64,000 nucleotides of DNA from Nymphaea colorata. Lineage: Eukaryota; Streptophyta; Magnoliopsida; Nymphaeales; Nymphaeaceae. The stretch's first letter is position 1; the number at the start of each line of letters is the position of its first letter. Location of the stretch: the NCBI RefSeq assembly GCF_008831285.2, contig NC_045138.2, forward strand, positions 6,479,205 through 6,543,204, written 5' to 3'. Made by a program: the position numbers and the translations under genes. The notes below the pieces were generated by a model that saw nothing but the letters and a program-made list of their open reading frames with translations, did no database searches and was not told the DNA's origin. This document shows positions 11,255 to 21,739 of this stretch, piece by piece.

Positions 11255-11880
11255 ATGGAGTTGACCCCCACTAGGATGATTTTTCTAAATGAAAACAATT
11301 GGACTTTATGGAAAGCAAAAATGAATGATTTGCTCTATTGTAAAGACTTGTACGCACCCATTGAGAGCAAGAGGCCAACGAATATGATAGATGATAAACA
11401 ACAACTATTATATAGAAAAACCATTGACATCATCAAACAATGGTTAGATGATAGTGTCTTTCATTTGGTATCTGTAGAGACAAGTGCAAAGTCACTTTGG
11501 TAGAAGTTGCATCATCTTTACAAAAGAAAAACAGCTAGAAACAAGACTTTCTTGATCAGACAATTGGTAAATCTCAAACTTAGAGAGGGAGACTCTAGCT
11601 GTTTCTTTGAGCAACTCTACCCCAAATGGTGTGCTAATCATGAAGCATATAACCAACAATATTTTAAATAAAGAGACAAGAAGAAAGTCTCTTGGTACTA
11701 CTAGCTCACAAGTACTAGTGATGGAAGAGAAGGGCATACATAACAACTGCAATAAATGGTATGACATATCAAAATCTAGGTCCATATGAAGACCCAAGAT
11801 GATAGGTAAATGCTTTCATTGTGGAAAGTGTTGTGGTATTCCAAGTCACAAAATGACTAATTATAGGAAATGAAAAGAAC
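11255..11880 (+). pseudogene. Copia element 1 gag, broken
   Basis: The frame at 11,255 starts MELTPTRMIFLNENNWTLWK, where the NW-x-LWK motif is typical of the copia gag domain, and stops after 82 codons. Gag-like sequence continues in other frames (HHLYKRKTARNK, LVNLKLREGD), followed by a zinc knuckle CFHCGKCCGIPSHK near 11,815. The product would package element RNA in virus-like particles. Frameshifts and stops make it inactive. Confidence 0.8.
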
Positions 11881-11934
11881 AAAAAAAAAACAAAAGTCAA
11901 AAGAATGCACTGCATTTGCTTTAGATGATGAGGT

Positions 11935-12138
11935 AAAATTACTTTTATTTAAGGAAAATAATTGTCTTACAGTTGAGAATGGTGATTCTACATGAATATT
12001 AGACAATATGGCATTTTATCATGTCAGACCATGTCAAGATTTATTCTCATCCTATAGAGTAGGTGATCTTGATGAGGTAAGAGATGCTTGCATTGAGACG
12101 AGCACAAGATGAAAATTGAATTTGTGAGATGTGAAACA
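11935..12138 (+). pseudogene. Copia element 1 protease and pre-integrase start, truncated
   Basis: After a short gap the plus strand reads a decayed ILDNMAFYHVRPCQD and SYRVGDLDEV, matching the copia protease region (usually W-I-L-D-S-G-A-S-H). A pre-integrase-like DVKH follows. Homology to copia ends near 12,138, where the inverted gypsy fragment begins. Integrase and reverse transcriptase are absent. Confidence 0.65.
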
Positions 12139-13329
12139 TGGCCCCCACAATCTCCTTGATGTGATTCTTCGATGACTTACTTCGCCTCATCTTCATCAAG
12201 GCATCGAGAGTATTCAGTACTAAATTCACGTCTGTATAATACCCCTGCAAGAATAAAGTACCTGCTGACATACACTGTATTGCTTTTTGTTCATTTTTGG
12301 GCAATTCAGCTGGGAATTCTCCGCTTTCAATGTACTTTTTGATGTCATGGTACGAAGCCATATTCTCCCCTTGGATGTGATGAACATGTACCATCGTTTT
12401 AAACGTAGAGTGTTCTAATTTTCCAATCTCAAAAGAACGGATTGCTTCATTGGTTCGAAAAGTGATGGTGGATCCTAAGCTTGCGTGGCCATCCGCAATA
12501 GGGTTACTTTCTATCTTTACGTGAGCCAATTGTACTTTTTTAAATTGACGGATTAAGGAGGTAGCGATTTCTTGATATGGCACCAACTTTTTGTCTTTGA
12601 CATGCCATTCTCCATTCACTTGGTTTATAATAAGCTGAGAGTCGCGAAAGCATGCACTCTTTTCACCTAAAAACTCAATAAAGAACAAAGTCCTTGTATG
12701 AGGGTTTTATATTCAGCCATGTTATGGGTACATGAAAAATCAAGTTTCAAAGAGTACGGGATCATTTCATTCTTCGGAGTGATGAGTAAGATGTCGATGT
12801 CTGCTCCCATCACATTTCTGGACCCATCAAAGTACATCTTCTATATCGGAACCATTTTCAATCTTAGTACATGTTCATCTGGAAACTCATCATTTGTTGT
12901 GATTTTTTTGTACTGAGGAAGTCTGCTAACTGATCTGCAATTGCTTGTCCTTTCATTGACTTTTGAGACACATATTCAAGATCATATTGCATCAATAGAA
13001 CTTGCCATTTGGCGATACGCCCATTAAGGAATGGTTGTTCCAAGATGTACTTGAGAGGATTTAGCTTGGAGAGTATATTGACCTCACAAGCTAATAAATA
13101 ATGTCTCAACTTCTAACACATCCAAACCAATGTCAGACAAGTTTTTTCTATTGGAGAGTACTTCTTTTCGTACTGGAGAAAAGTCTTGCTAATGTAGTAG
13201 ATTGCATGCTCGATGCGACTTCCTTCTTCATATTGTGCCAAAAAGCCGCAACATGCTGACTCATTCACTGTGATGTAAAGCAGCAATGGTCTACCCAACA
13301 CTGGTGGTTTTAGAATTGACAGATTTAGA
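12139..13329 (-). pseudogene. Gypsy fragment RNase H plus second (archaeal-type) RNase H, broken
   Basis: The first domain shows RIEHAIYYISKTF, KYSPIEKTCLTLVWM and KWQVLLMQYDLEYVSQKS. The second, typical of the Tat/Ogre lineage, shows YFDGSRNVMGA-like, HNMAEYKTLIQG, IINQVNGEWHVKDKKL and IESNPIADGHASLGS. Near 12,735 this copy retains a short segment (about 20 bp) that is deleted in the full-length copy at 55.37 kb. Sequence stops at the beginning of the integrase zinc-finger region. Confidence 0.8.
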
Positions 13330-14460
13330 AGGTATTTCTTGGTCCTTTCGAATGACTGTTGGCATTCAAAACCCCATTCAAACTTGACGCCTTTCCTCAG
13401 CAGCTGGTTGAGTGGTTCTTACCTAATGGCCAGATTAGAAATGAATCGTTCCATGGATTGGATTTGTCCTTGCAAGCTTCACAACTCCTTGATATTGGTA
13501 GGTGGTGGCATATCGATTATTGTCTTAGCTTTGGTAAGATCTGTTTCAATCCCTTTCTTACTAACCATGAAACCCAAAAGCTTGCCTGACTCAACCCCAA
13601 ACACACATTTTTGAGGATTCAAGCGAAGCTTATACTGTAAAAGCCTCTCGAATACTTGGGCAAGAGTTTCAATGTGATCTTCTCTCGTCTTTGATTTGAT
13701 CAATATGTCATCAATATACGCATCCATGATTTTATGCATCTGATCATGGAAGATGACAATCATGGCTCTTTGATAGGTTGCTCCAGCATTCTTCAACCCA
13801 AATGGCATTACCGTGTAACAAAAATTGCCCTAAGGTGTAGTAAAAGCGGTCTTAGGTTGATCTTTGACTGCTAATTTGATCTGATTATATCCCGAATATC
13901 CATCCATGAAAAAAAACATTGCACGGCCTGCAGTACTGTCTACCAACAGAATAATTTTTGGAAGAGGATAATCATCCTTTGGTGTGGCTTTATTCAAGTC
14001 TCGAAAGTCGATGCACATCTTAACTTTGCCATTTTTCTTGGGGACCACCACGATGTTCGCCAACCATACGGTGTAATCAATGGCACGAATGAATTTTGCC
14101 TTTAGCAGGTCCTCTAATCCTTCTTTTACAGGGCCTTCTAGTCGAGGGTCAAGCTTTTGCACAATTTTTGCTTAATCGGCTTGCAATTAGGATCTAAGAG
14201 CAAACGATGTTCGACCAACTGGGGGTCTAAACCTGGCATATCTTCATAAGTCCAAGCAAAAGCTTTTTGGTTACTTATAAGAAAGTCCACCAATCTTTTC
14301 TTCTCATGTACTGACAAATTGGTGCCAATTTGAAGAATTTTAGGATCTTCACTGGTTCTAATATTAATCTCTTCAATTGGATCATTAACCACAGATGAGG
14401 GATGTTCTTGTTTCTGAATCTGAGTGAATTCTGGTAATTCTGACTCGGGTATTGTCATAG
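13330..14460 (-). pseudogene. Gypsy fragment reverse transcriptase, broken
   Basis: The minus strand shows EHRLLLDPNCKPIKQKL, then KMCIDFRDLNKATPKDDYPL, MPFGLKNAGATYQRAM and the catalytic AYIDDILIKSK. These are the Ogre/Tat RT landmarks. At least one stop and frame changes separate the segments (near 14,140 and 13,820). An acceptor-like TTTTTACAG|GATGTCAG precedes the RT segment near 14,545, as in the full-length copy. Confidence 0.85.
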
Positions 14461-15096
14461 AATCCCTTTCACCGACTACTTGTTCGATAAATGCTTTCTG
14501 GGGGACTTCCGCAGAAAAAGAATAAATTGAGACATATTGAGTTCTGACATCCTGTAAAAATGATAAAGGAAAGAATTGGACGAAATTAAAATTGACAACA
14601 AAAGATTAATTGCATTGCATACAAAAAAAAGTTCATAGTTCATAAAATGGGTCCTCTCATGAGACCAGACAAAAAGATGTTTAAAATTACAAAATTCATG
14701 GGAGGATTTGAAACAAAAGTGAATACTATTAGCCCCCAAGATCTTCTTTAAATTCCTTCATGATATCTCAGTCCTCTCGTGTTCATCTGAAAATGGATGC
14801 TAATCGGCTGCAAGATGCCATCTTCATTTTTTTCCGAGGCCTGTGAATGGACGGTAGCCGCCTTCTAGAAGCAACTAAAAATCTTTAGGATTTTTCGTGA
14901 AATGAACACATAAATGATGTTCTTGGTAACTTGCATGATTGCTCAAAATAATATGGGCACTTTCAAATGATTTGCCTATCTTTATGTTCTGCATCCATTC
15001 TTCTAAAAGTCTGTCATTTGTTGTTCTTATGATGGGTACATTCACTGGATCAATTTTCCTAGGGAGCATTGGTTGCACTAGCCTTTCGGTTGGATC

Positions 15097-15438
15097 CTAA
15101 GCACGTATGGTGATGACTAATGTGCCAAAATTCCATTTGAGGTATTGATGAAGAGTGGATAGGACTCTTCGTATTTGGTGGACCCAGGGTCGTCCTAAAA
15201 GTAAGTTATATGATGGTGGCACATCTACCACATGGAACATAATGTGATGACTAGTATTTTCGATGGTCACGTTCATATCGAGAGTACCTTTGCTGTTCAT
15301 GCTTCGGTCATCATATCCATAGATCTTGATATCATTTGAGCGATATTTGTTTTCACAAAACCTCAATGTTTTAGCCGTGAGATCAAGACAAATATTCAGA
15401 CCACTTCCTCCATCAATCAAAACATGTGGCACCGTCAT
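15097..15438 (-). pseudogene. Gypsy fragment aspartic protease
   Basis: An open minus-strand frame carries HVLIDGGSGLNI, where DGGS replaces the usual D-S/T-G active site as in the related copy, and later SYNLLLGRPWVH, the conserved end of retropepsins. It would cut the Gag-Pol precursor. The open frame ends near 15,097. The downstream linker at 14,875-15,078 (QPMLPRKIDPV) is in another frame. Confidence 0.75.
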
Positions 15439-15710
15439 CCCATTGACCTGAACAACGATGTAAAGAGCATCTTCATGGAAATATCCCCATTTTGAGAGGT
15501 CTTAATTGACTGATTTTTAGAAGCTTGAACCGAGTCTCCCTCATCCATACGCTCTTCCAAGGGGAGAACGTCCTAATAGCATGGATCTTCATTTGGGGAG
15601 TCATCTGATGATTCGTCCCCTTGTAAGATAAAAGTCTTCAGAATCATGGGAAGTTTCTTGGGCAACTTTTCTATCATGCCATTCATCATAGCAATGAAAT
15701 CCAGAGGTTC

Positions 15711-16770
15711 CTAACCTTGGTCTACCACCATGACTTTGTGTGAACTACTCCCAATATAAGGTCGAATGTGCTCTTGTGGATGGTATGGAAGTGGAGTGCT
15801 TGTAGTGATCATGGCCACTGCCGCCTTTCCATGGTCAGGGAATGGATTCCTTAGTATTTCAGCGGTGCTATCATCACAAATCTTGAGATCTTTGTTGATG
15901 AAGTCTTGAATAATATTTTTGAGGACAAAACAATCCTCAGTATCATGACCAGGGGCACAATGAAACTTGCACAGTTTTTCTTTATTTCCTCCCATCATTT
16001 TCGGTGGCTCTGATACTTTTGGCAAGACGATAGTTCCTTTGGTGAGAAGGTATTTCAGGATCTTCTCCCGAGACTGGCTGAGATGAGTGAATTTCCTATC
16101 GTAGCTCCAACCTGGTTGTTTGTTTTTCCTTTCATCGTCGCCTTTGAGAAACTATGTGTTCTTCTTGAAACTGACTTCCTTGTCATGCTTGTAGTTATTG
16201 CCATGGTTCTTTCTAATGCCAGCATTGGCTATGAAGTGTCCAGGCAGCTTTGTCCTTCCTCCTTTCTTTCCATCTTCTTTGTACTTAGGAGCAATAATTC
16301 CATCAAAATCTCCTTCCTCAATCCCTTTTTCTATCGAGTTGTGTCTCAGAAATGGTTTTGATTGGGGCGTTGCAGATGAAACTTTTCAAGGGTTGGGCAA
16401 GATTTTTCCTAATGAGTGACAAGGCTTGTGTCTCAGAAATGGGCTCCTTCATCTTATTGCATTGAATTCTCCATTTTTTGATGAATTCTCGAGTCTTTTC
16501 TCCCTGTTTCTAATGAAGACTGCAAATGGTACTGAGTGTTGAAGCCATGGGAGCATTTTGTTCAAATCTTGCAACAAACATGTTAATCAATTTGTCAAAC
16601 TCCTTCAGCTCGATTGGATTGACATTTTCTTTGTACCATTGTGCAGCAATGCCTTCAAGACTTCTTGGAAAATATCGAAACAAAACTCTATTATTTGTAC
16701 AAATTTTATAGCAATCATTGAAAAAGGTTGAAAGATGAACGTGTGGGCAAGTGGTTCCATCATATCTGAT
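15711..16770 (-). pseudogene. Gypsy fragment gag, broken
   Basis: On the minus strand the retrotransposon gag core reads AQWYKENVNPIELKEFDKL with several frame changes. A zinc-knuckle-like block KLCKFHCAPGHDTEDC follows near 15,960, and here the first cysteine is kept that the copy at 52.1 kb has lost. It corresponds to 51.3-52.4 kb of the full-length element. Confidence 0.75.
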
Positions 16771-16930
16771 GAATTGATGTCAAATATCAATGGATTTGTG
16801 ATGTGCTTGAGCAAAAATTGATTTAGTTAGAGAAGATACATGCAAAGAAGAATCCTACCGATCTCTCTACCTAAAGAGAAGCATTACAAGTGTAGAGACC
16901 TAGTTGGGATTAGGGCCTTTAAGGCAATGT
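16771..16930 (+). pseudogene. Copia element 1 RNase H C-terminus
   Basis: Immediately after the gypsy fragment the plus strand reads IDVKYQWICDVLEQKLI, a stop, then EKIHAKKNPTDLSTK and CRDLVGI. This matches the usual copia C-terminus (Y-x-W-I-R-D-x-L, then KIHT-x-x-N-x-x-D-x-L-T-K). It proves that the right end of the copia element is present and that its middle is missing. Confidence 0.75.
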
Positions 16931-16975
16931 ATTAATTTTGTTCATTTTGCTGGTATGATCCCTCTCTTGAAGCTA

Positions 16976-16986
16976 GAGGGGGAGTT
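16976..16986 (+). promoter_or_regulatory. Polypurine tract of copia element 1
   Basis: AGAGGGGGAGT lies directly before the TGTTAAG start of the 3' LTR. This is the usual plus-strand priming tract of plant copia elements. Confidence 0.85.
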
Positions 16987-17798
16987 TGTTAAGTTGGGTC
17001 CACCCTCAAGTGAGGACCTAACCCGACCCGTTACTTAAATGAATGGGCAGAGGAAAAGGGGAGGGCACCCGATGGTGCCCCATCTCTCTCACGTCCCTCT
17101 CTCTCTCTCTCGTGGTTTTCTTTTGGGGAAAGAAGAAAAGAAGAGAACTCTTGTGGCTACACACAGCAAGGAGAATCAGAAGAGAAAGGCAAGGAAGAGA
17201 AGAATGAGAAATCACAGCAAGGTTGCGTGGGTTGATCGGAACGCCAATAAGAGAGAGGAAAGACAAAGAAGAAAGAGAAAATGAATGGAGCCTTCATTGG
17301 GTGATTTCTTTTTTGTTTCTTTGGGGCTCTTTCTTTCATTCGTATAAGAAAGTGTTATTGTTCTCTTGAGTTCACTGTTTTTCTTAAAACAATAGGGATA
17401 TTGTTGCTGGTGTATTTTGCTTCTCTTTTGATATATAGAAAATCTCTCTTGCCCATGGGTTTTTACCCCATTATTGGGGGTTTTTTCACGTAAATTGGTG
17501 TCGCTTATTTTCTGCATTGTCTAGCATATATCTTGATGTATATTTCTGCAATATTGGTGTTTGAAAACATGATTTTGTACTCACAGCCGAGTGATTCCGT
17601 TTTTCATCAGTCTTGTGCAATCCCTCTTATGAAATCGGCTTGTTTGGATTGTTTTATTGATGCTAAAGGGTGCCATATCTGCATAATTATTGGATATATC
17701 ATGCTTGAAGTTTGAAAGTGTTTGTGCCAGCATTCACAGTTGTTTTTGGCTGGTTATTGTCTTCTTATGCATTCTTTTTGGGGAAAACATTTATAACA
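16987..17798 (+). mobile_element. 3' LTR of Ty1-copia element 1
   Basis: It starts TGTTAAGTTGGGTCCACC and ends ATAACA. It matches the LTR at 10,346-11,207 at both ends, with many substitutions. It contains a CT microsatellite (about 17,093-17,115). Chance open frames on both strands here (17,018-17,517) are LTR sequence, not genes. Confidence 0.8.
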
Positions 17799-17804
17799 AA
17801 GTCT

Positions 17805-18860
17805 TTCTTCTAGTGATTCCATAAATGTTTAGCAAATTTGCTGTCCACAAACAAATGAGATCGCATCCTCCTTAATAAGGCATAATGGACACCTATTGAA
17901 GCTATAAAAAAAATTCATATTTTTTCAACCTATACAATGTAAGAATTATTTCTTTCAGAACTAAGAATTATTTCTTTCAGAACTAGATAAAGACTCTAAT
18001 TAGCTCTGGGTATAGTGCCATTATCCCAAATGGCTGCTAAACTTGGAAGATTACAGGATCATGGCCGAATTAAATGATAAATGTCCTTCTTCAACTTCTT
18101 GACCTCATATCTCCCCACATGAGAGAATCATCTGTTAAAGATGAAAAAGTCTTCTACCTACATGTGTTGATTGTAGACTAACCAATGCTTCATTAGCTAA
18201 CTCACCCATCATATGAGAAACACAACAATTCCTCCATTTTTTATACGAACAACAATCTGCTCCTCAGACCAGACTGGATATAATCCTCCATCCCCAGTTT
18301 ACCATTCCAAAAACCGCAGAGATACCATTACCCCCCCCCCCCCCTCCACAATACCAAGTGTTTAATTTTAGGAGACAGAGTTGCATCCGCCCCTTGGTGC
18401 ATGCAACATACATATGCCAAAAGAAAAAAAAGGAACATATTTTGAAATTATTGAAAAAAAAAATGTACTTTTAAGTCTTCCACTTTTATCCTTACAAAAA
18501 TTTTATTTTTTTAATTTAAATGGGGGCATTTTCATCTTTAACCATACTAGTGCATGAAATTTAGTGCACCAGCATGGCTTACATAACAAGCTTAGTAGTT
18601 TTAGACCATGCCCGGATAATTCCTTTCCAGGCCCAACCATTATGAAATTTTCCCTGCACAGTCCAAAGACTATTTAAGTTTCATATACTTCATTTTAACA
18701 AACAATAACTAGATGAGGTCCCAATATAAACTTTGAAGGCCAAAAATATCAATTAAGCCTTATTGAACATCATCAAATCTAAAAGGCCTACCATACCACC
18801 CTCATCCGATGGCAAACATAACCTCTGCCGATCTATGAGATCTAACTTTCTGCTTTGCTC
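17805..18860 (-). pseudogene. Second LINE remnant: RT C-terminus and RVT zinc-binding region
   Basis: On the minus strand, RLCLPSDEGGMVGLLDL near 18,800 resembles the CLPKDEGGLGIRDL block of L1 elements. Near 17,870 the sequence reads NRCPLCLIKEDAIS with HLFVDSKFAKHLW in the next frame, the RVT zinc-binding motif (C-x2-C, then H-LF). The intervening part has many stops. It is the same kind of element as the LINE at 7.5-10.3 kb but a different copy, because both contain this C-terminal part. Confidence 0.6.
18331..18344. repeat. Homopolymer of 14 C
   Basis: An uninterrupted run of 14 cytosines in otherwise AT-rich LINE remnant sequence. It could be real or could reflect assembly uncertainty in length. 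Confidence 0.9.
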
Positions 18861-19369
18861 TATATCTTCCTCAGCAGGGATGAGGGCTTGGGTGGAGGCT
18901 TTGACCTTCTTCAAGCGGCAAGCCAAACTCCGCTCACCCTAAACTACTACAAACTCTAAATGCAATTCTCAAACTCAGTCTAAGCAGCAGTACAATCAGC
19001 TCTAGTTAATCCTCCAGCTGTCCTTTGCATCTTTACATAAATATTTTGTTGCAATAAATTAGTGGTAAGGACCCTATCCCTCAACAACCTTTCATTTCAT
19101 TGAGAATGTTATGTTCTTGCTGCTTAAATAGCATTGTCATTCGTAAGTTTACGCAATAATTGTGACAGGAAGCTGTTGATTTCTTGCTTCATATATAGGA
19201 AGTTGTGGAGCGAGGAATTTGTGACTGAAGAAGCATCAATTGTATATATTTTAAACTTGAAGGAGCCCTCAATTAAGAATAAATAAAATGACTACAATAT
19301 TAATGTGTAAATAAAGCAATTTTTGTAGGCTGGTGCAAGTTAATCACCCACAGTAGCACACCATTAGGG
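18861..19369. other. Non-coding stretch, possible LINE remnant at the left end
   Basis: The left part may continue the LINE remnant on the minus strand, but I cannot recognise domains beyond about 18,860. The rest is AT-rich with no gene or transposon end that I can support. Confidence 0.4.
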
Positions 19370-19775
19370 ATGTCAATATATCTGATCTGAATTGGATATC
19401 CGACCGAACTGATTCAAAAAAATTGGATATGGAAAAAAATATCTGATTAAAAAATCTGATTGCATTCAGATTTAAGAAATGACATCCAATTGGATTCGGA
19501 TTCGAATATATCTAAATATCTGATTGGATTCGGATACAGATTCGGATTGGATTTACTTTTAGACAATATCCTATATTTAATGTTCTTATATTTTGATAAT
19601 CAGTAAAATTTGGTTCAAAATTCAGATTTGGATTCAGATATGAATCTAAAAATCGGATTCGGATAGGCAATGACTTTTCTTTATTAGTATTCGAATATGA
19701 ATATGTGAATGTCCAAAAAGATAAATATGGTTAAGGATATATCTAATCTGAATCTGATCTGTTAACCCATGGTTG
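19370..19775. mobile_element. MITE of the AGGGATGTCAA family, copy 1
   Basis: It begins TTAGGGATGTCAAT and is filled with degenerate GGATTCGGAT / ATCTGATT motifs. The far end (ATCTGTTAACCCATGG) is a decayed version of the inverted terminus TTGACATCCCT seen at 39,200. Two more copies lie at 26.95 and 38.76 kb. No coding capacity. Confidence 0.7.
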
Positions 19776-19786
19776 ACTATGCTACC

Positions 19787-20497
19787 GTACATAGGAGCAC
19801 ATTTTAAGAATGTGTGTGGTTGGAGAAAGGTCCGAGAGGCATCCACTTCACTCCATCGAGAGAATAACATAGACATGAAATATGGATGCACAAGAAATTG
19901 TACACTTTGTTTAAATTAGAAGGACGGTTTGAGTTGGAAATGCAAGTTACTAAAATGAGATAAAATGAGAACAAATAACACCACCCATAACTACATCGCT
20001 TTCTTTCGCTTTATTTAGTTGGGAAGAGTAAGAAAATATGAGAAAACTGCACAACTATGGATGTCAGCCTCCTTTTTTGTATTAATTTGCTTTTCTAACT
20101 TGGACCCATTTTCCACGCTTCACTTCTCACCAAAAGAAAAAGGTATTTATTGACGCGTGGAAAAAAACAAATCTTGTCAGGAAATATTCATTTTTACTGA
20201 CCTCTATGTCTTAACGTCAGTGAGGGGATGATTACTGACCAGGCGTTGTGGGTTCTTTTCTATAAACTTCATAATATATTTTGATGTACATTTTTCTGAG
20301 TTTCTTCTTGTTGTTGTTCTTGGTGTCCAAATTAGAACAGCAAATTAAAATGGAAAAGGGGGTTGACATCCATAGTTGTGCAGTTTTTTCAAATTCTCTT
20401 ACTCTTCCCAACTGAATAACGCGAGAGAAAGTGATGTCGTTATGGATGGCGTTCTCCGTTCTCACGTATTTCATCTCATTTTAGTAACTTACGTTTC
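19787..20497. mobile_element. Foldback element, copy 1 (right end truncated)
   Basis: The left arm (19,787-20,105) and right arm (20,322-20,497) are inverted copies. Compare TAAAATGAGATAAAATGAGA with TCTCATTTTAGTAACTTACG, and GAAAACTGCACAACTATGGA with CCATAGTTGTGCAGTTTT. A central part contains GACGCGTGGAAAA and AACGTCAGTGAGGGG. The outer 150 bp of the right arm are missing because the inverted-repeat element at 20,508 begins there. A fuller copy is at 27,350-28,211. Confidence 0.8.
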
Positions 20498-20697
20498 TAT
20501 AAAGAAAGTGCATATCTTCGTATAACTGCGAAAGAATCTCTAAAGAAAAGAACCTCTAAAGATAAAATCATTGCTTGAGCATTACTTGAATAAACAAATG
20601 GTCGCATTTTTTATGATTCAGGTTTGGCGTGTAAGTTATTCCTTGCCTTTCTGAAGCTGCTTTTCCTCTACTAAATCTCCAATACATGGCATCAAAG

Positions 20698-20830
20698 CCA
20701 GAAATTTCTTGTTAGGGGCACTTATATGTAAAAAGTTAAAAATTAATGATATTTGTATATATAAATAATGTAAATTTAATGGTCTGATGTGGGCAATTGC
20801 CCAATCCAGCCACAAAGTGGCTCCGCCATT
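20698..20830. mobile_element. 133-bp MITE with 9-bp target-site duplication
   Basis: The insertion is flanked by GCATCAAAG at 20,689-20,697 and 20,831-20,839. The equivalent place in the right arm of the inverted repeat has a single uninterrupted copy, so the empty site is present in the same molecule. The insert starts CCAGAAATTTCTTGTTAGGGG and ends GTGGCTCCGCCATT. A 9-bp duplication suggests a Mutator-like transposase acting in trans. The outer bases of the left terminus (the expected GGCGGAG) appear to be lost. Confidence 0.85.
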
Positions 20831-21041
20831 GCATCAAAGTATGTGCATCGATATTATGAGAGGGCCATCCACTATTCACATGAGTGAAAGGTTACGATGG
20901 ATATGATCTCATCCGCCCCACAAAACTGGGAATTCTAACGTTAGGTGATAATAAACTTTTATTAGTATAAAATGCATCTTAGTGGGATATTACTATAGAT
21001 ATGTATGGGTTTTTTTAACAACGAGGCGCCCATAGATTCTG

Positions 21042-21330
21042 GTCGCCACTTTGTCTTAGTGGCGTGGCTGCGACCAACTACTACAAAGGGTTCATTGAGG
21101 GTATCCTTTGATTGTTGTACCCCTCACTGACTTGCTCAAGAAGAACACGGCCTGGGCTTGGACGTAGTCTACTCAGGATGCTTTTGAAGGATTGAAGGGA
21201 ACTCTTGTGAGAGAACCTGTGCTTAACTTGTCCGACCACTTGAAGCCTTTTTGAGGGCCACACTGATGCTTCTGACTTTGCTGTTGGCAAAGTATTAATG
21301 CAAGAGGGTCATCCAATCCCTCATGACCAA
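21042..21330 (+). pseudogene. Gypsy RT/RNase H fragment trapped in the inverted-repeat loop
   Basis: The plus strand reads NYYKGFIEG, then in shifted frames PLTDLLKKNTAWAWT, AFEGLKGTLVREPVL and HTDASDFAVGKVLMQEGHPI. This is the junction between reverse transcriptase and RNase H of a Ty3-gypsy element, and the DASDFA-x-G motif carries the first RNase H aspartate. It is not of the Ogre type found elsewhere in the window, since that lineage lacks the DASD form. At least two frameshifts are present. Confidence 0.85.
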
Positions 21331-21739
21331 GTGGTGACCAGAATCTATAGGGGCCTTATTGTTAAAAAAACACATACATATTTATAGTAACATCCCACTA
21401 AGATGCATTTCATACTAATAAAAGCTTATTATCACCTAACGTTAGAATTCTCCGTTTCCTGGGGCGGATGAGATCATGTCCATCGTAACCTTCCACTCTT
21501 GTGAATTGTGGATGGCCCTCCACATAATATCGATGCACATACTTTGATGCCATGTATTGGAGATTTAGTGGAGAAACAGCAGCTTCTGAAAGGCAAGAAG
21601 TAACTTACACGCCAAACTTGAATCATAAAAAATGCGACCATTTGTTTATTTAAGTAATGCTCAAGCAATGATTTCATCTTTAGAGGTTCTTTTCTTTAGA
21701 GATTCTTTCCCAGTTATACGAAGATATGCACCTTCTCAA

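Larger units (their letters stand above)
12139..16770 (-). mobile_element. Inverted Ogre/Tat-like gypsy fragment inside copia element 1
   Basis: This minus-strand stretch is collinear with 51.3-55.97 kb of the full-length Ogre-like element. It has gag core, zinc-knuckle-like region, protease, intron-like gap, reverse transcriptase, RNase H and second RNase H, and it stops at the start of the integrase. Both LTRs, the first half of gag and the integrase are missing. At each end it abuts copia coding sequence (protease at 12,138, RNase H tail at 16,771) rather than an LTR end, so it did not arrive as a complete element. The junctions were placed by eye to within about 10 bp. Confidence 0.8.
20508..21731. 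mobile_element. Large inverted-repeat element with about 400-bp arms
   Basis: The left arm is 20,508-21,041 and the right arm 21,331-21,731. Their ends are GTGCATATCTTCGTATAACT and AGTTATACGAAGATATGCAC. The arms are nearly identical once a 133-bp insertion in the left arm is removed (534 minus 133 equals 401 bp, the right-arm length). The loop (21,042-21,330) is a gypsy coding fragment. I see no transposase and no clean target duplication. It could be a foldback transposon, or an inverted duplication made during break repair. Confidence 0.85.

Noticed and set aside
12139-16770. A complete gypsy element nested in the copia element
   Set aside because: No LTR ends, primer site, integrase or target duplication at the junctions. 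Both ends abut copia coding sequence.
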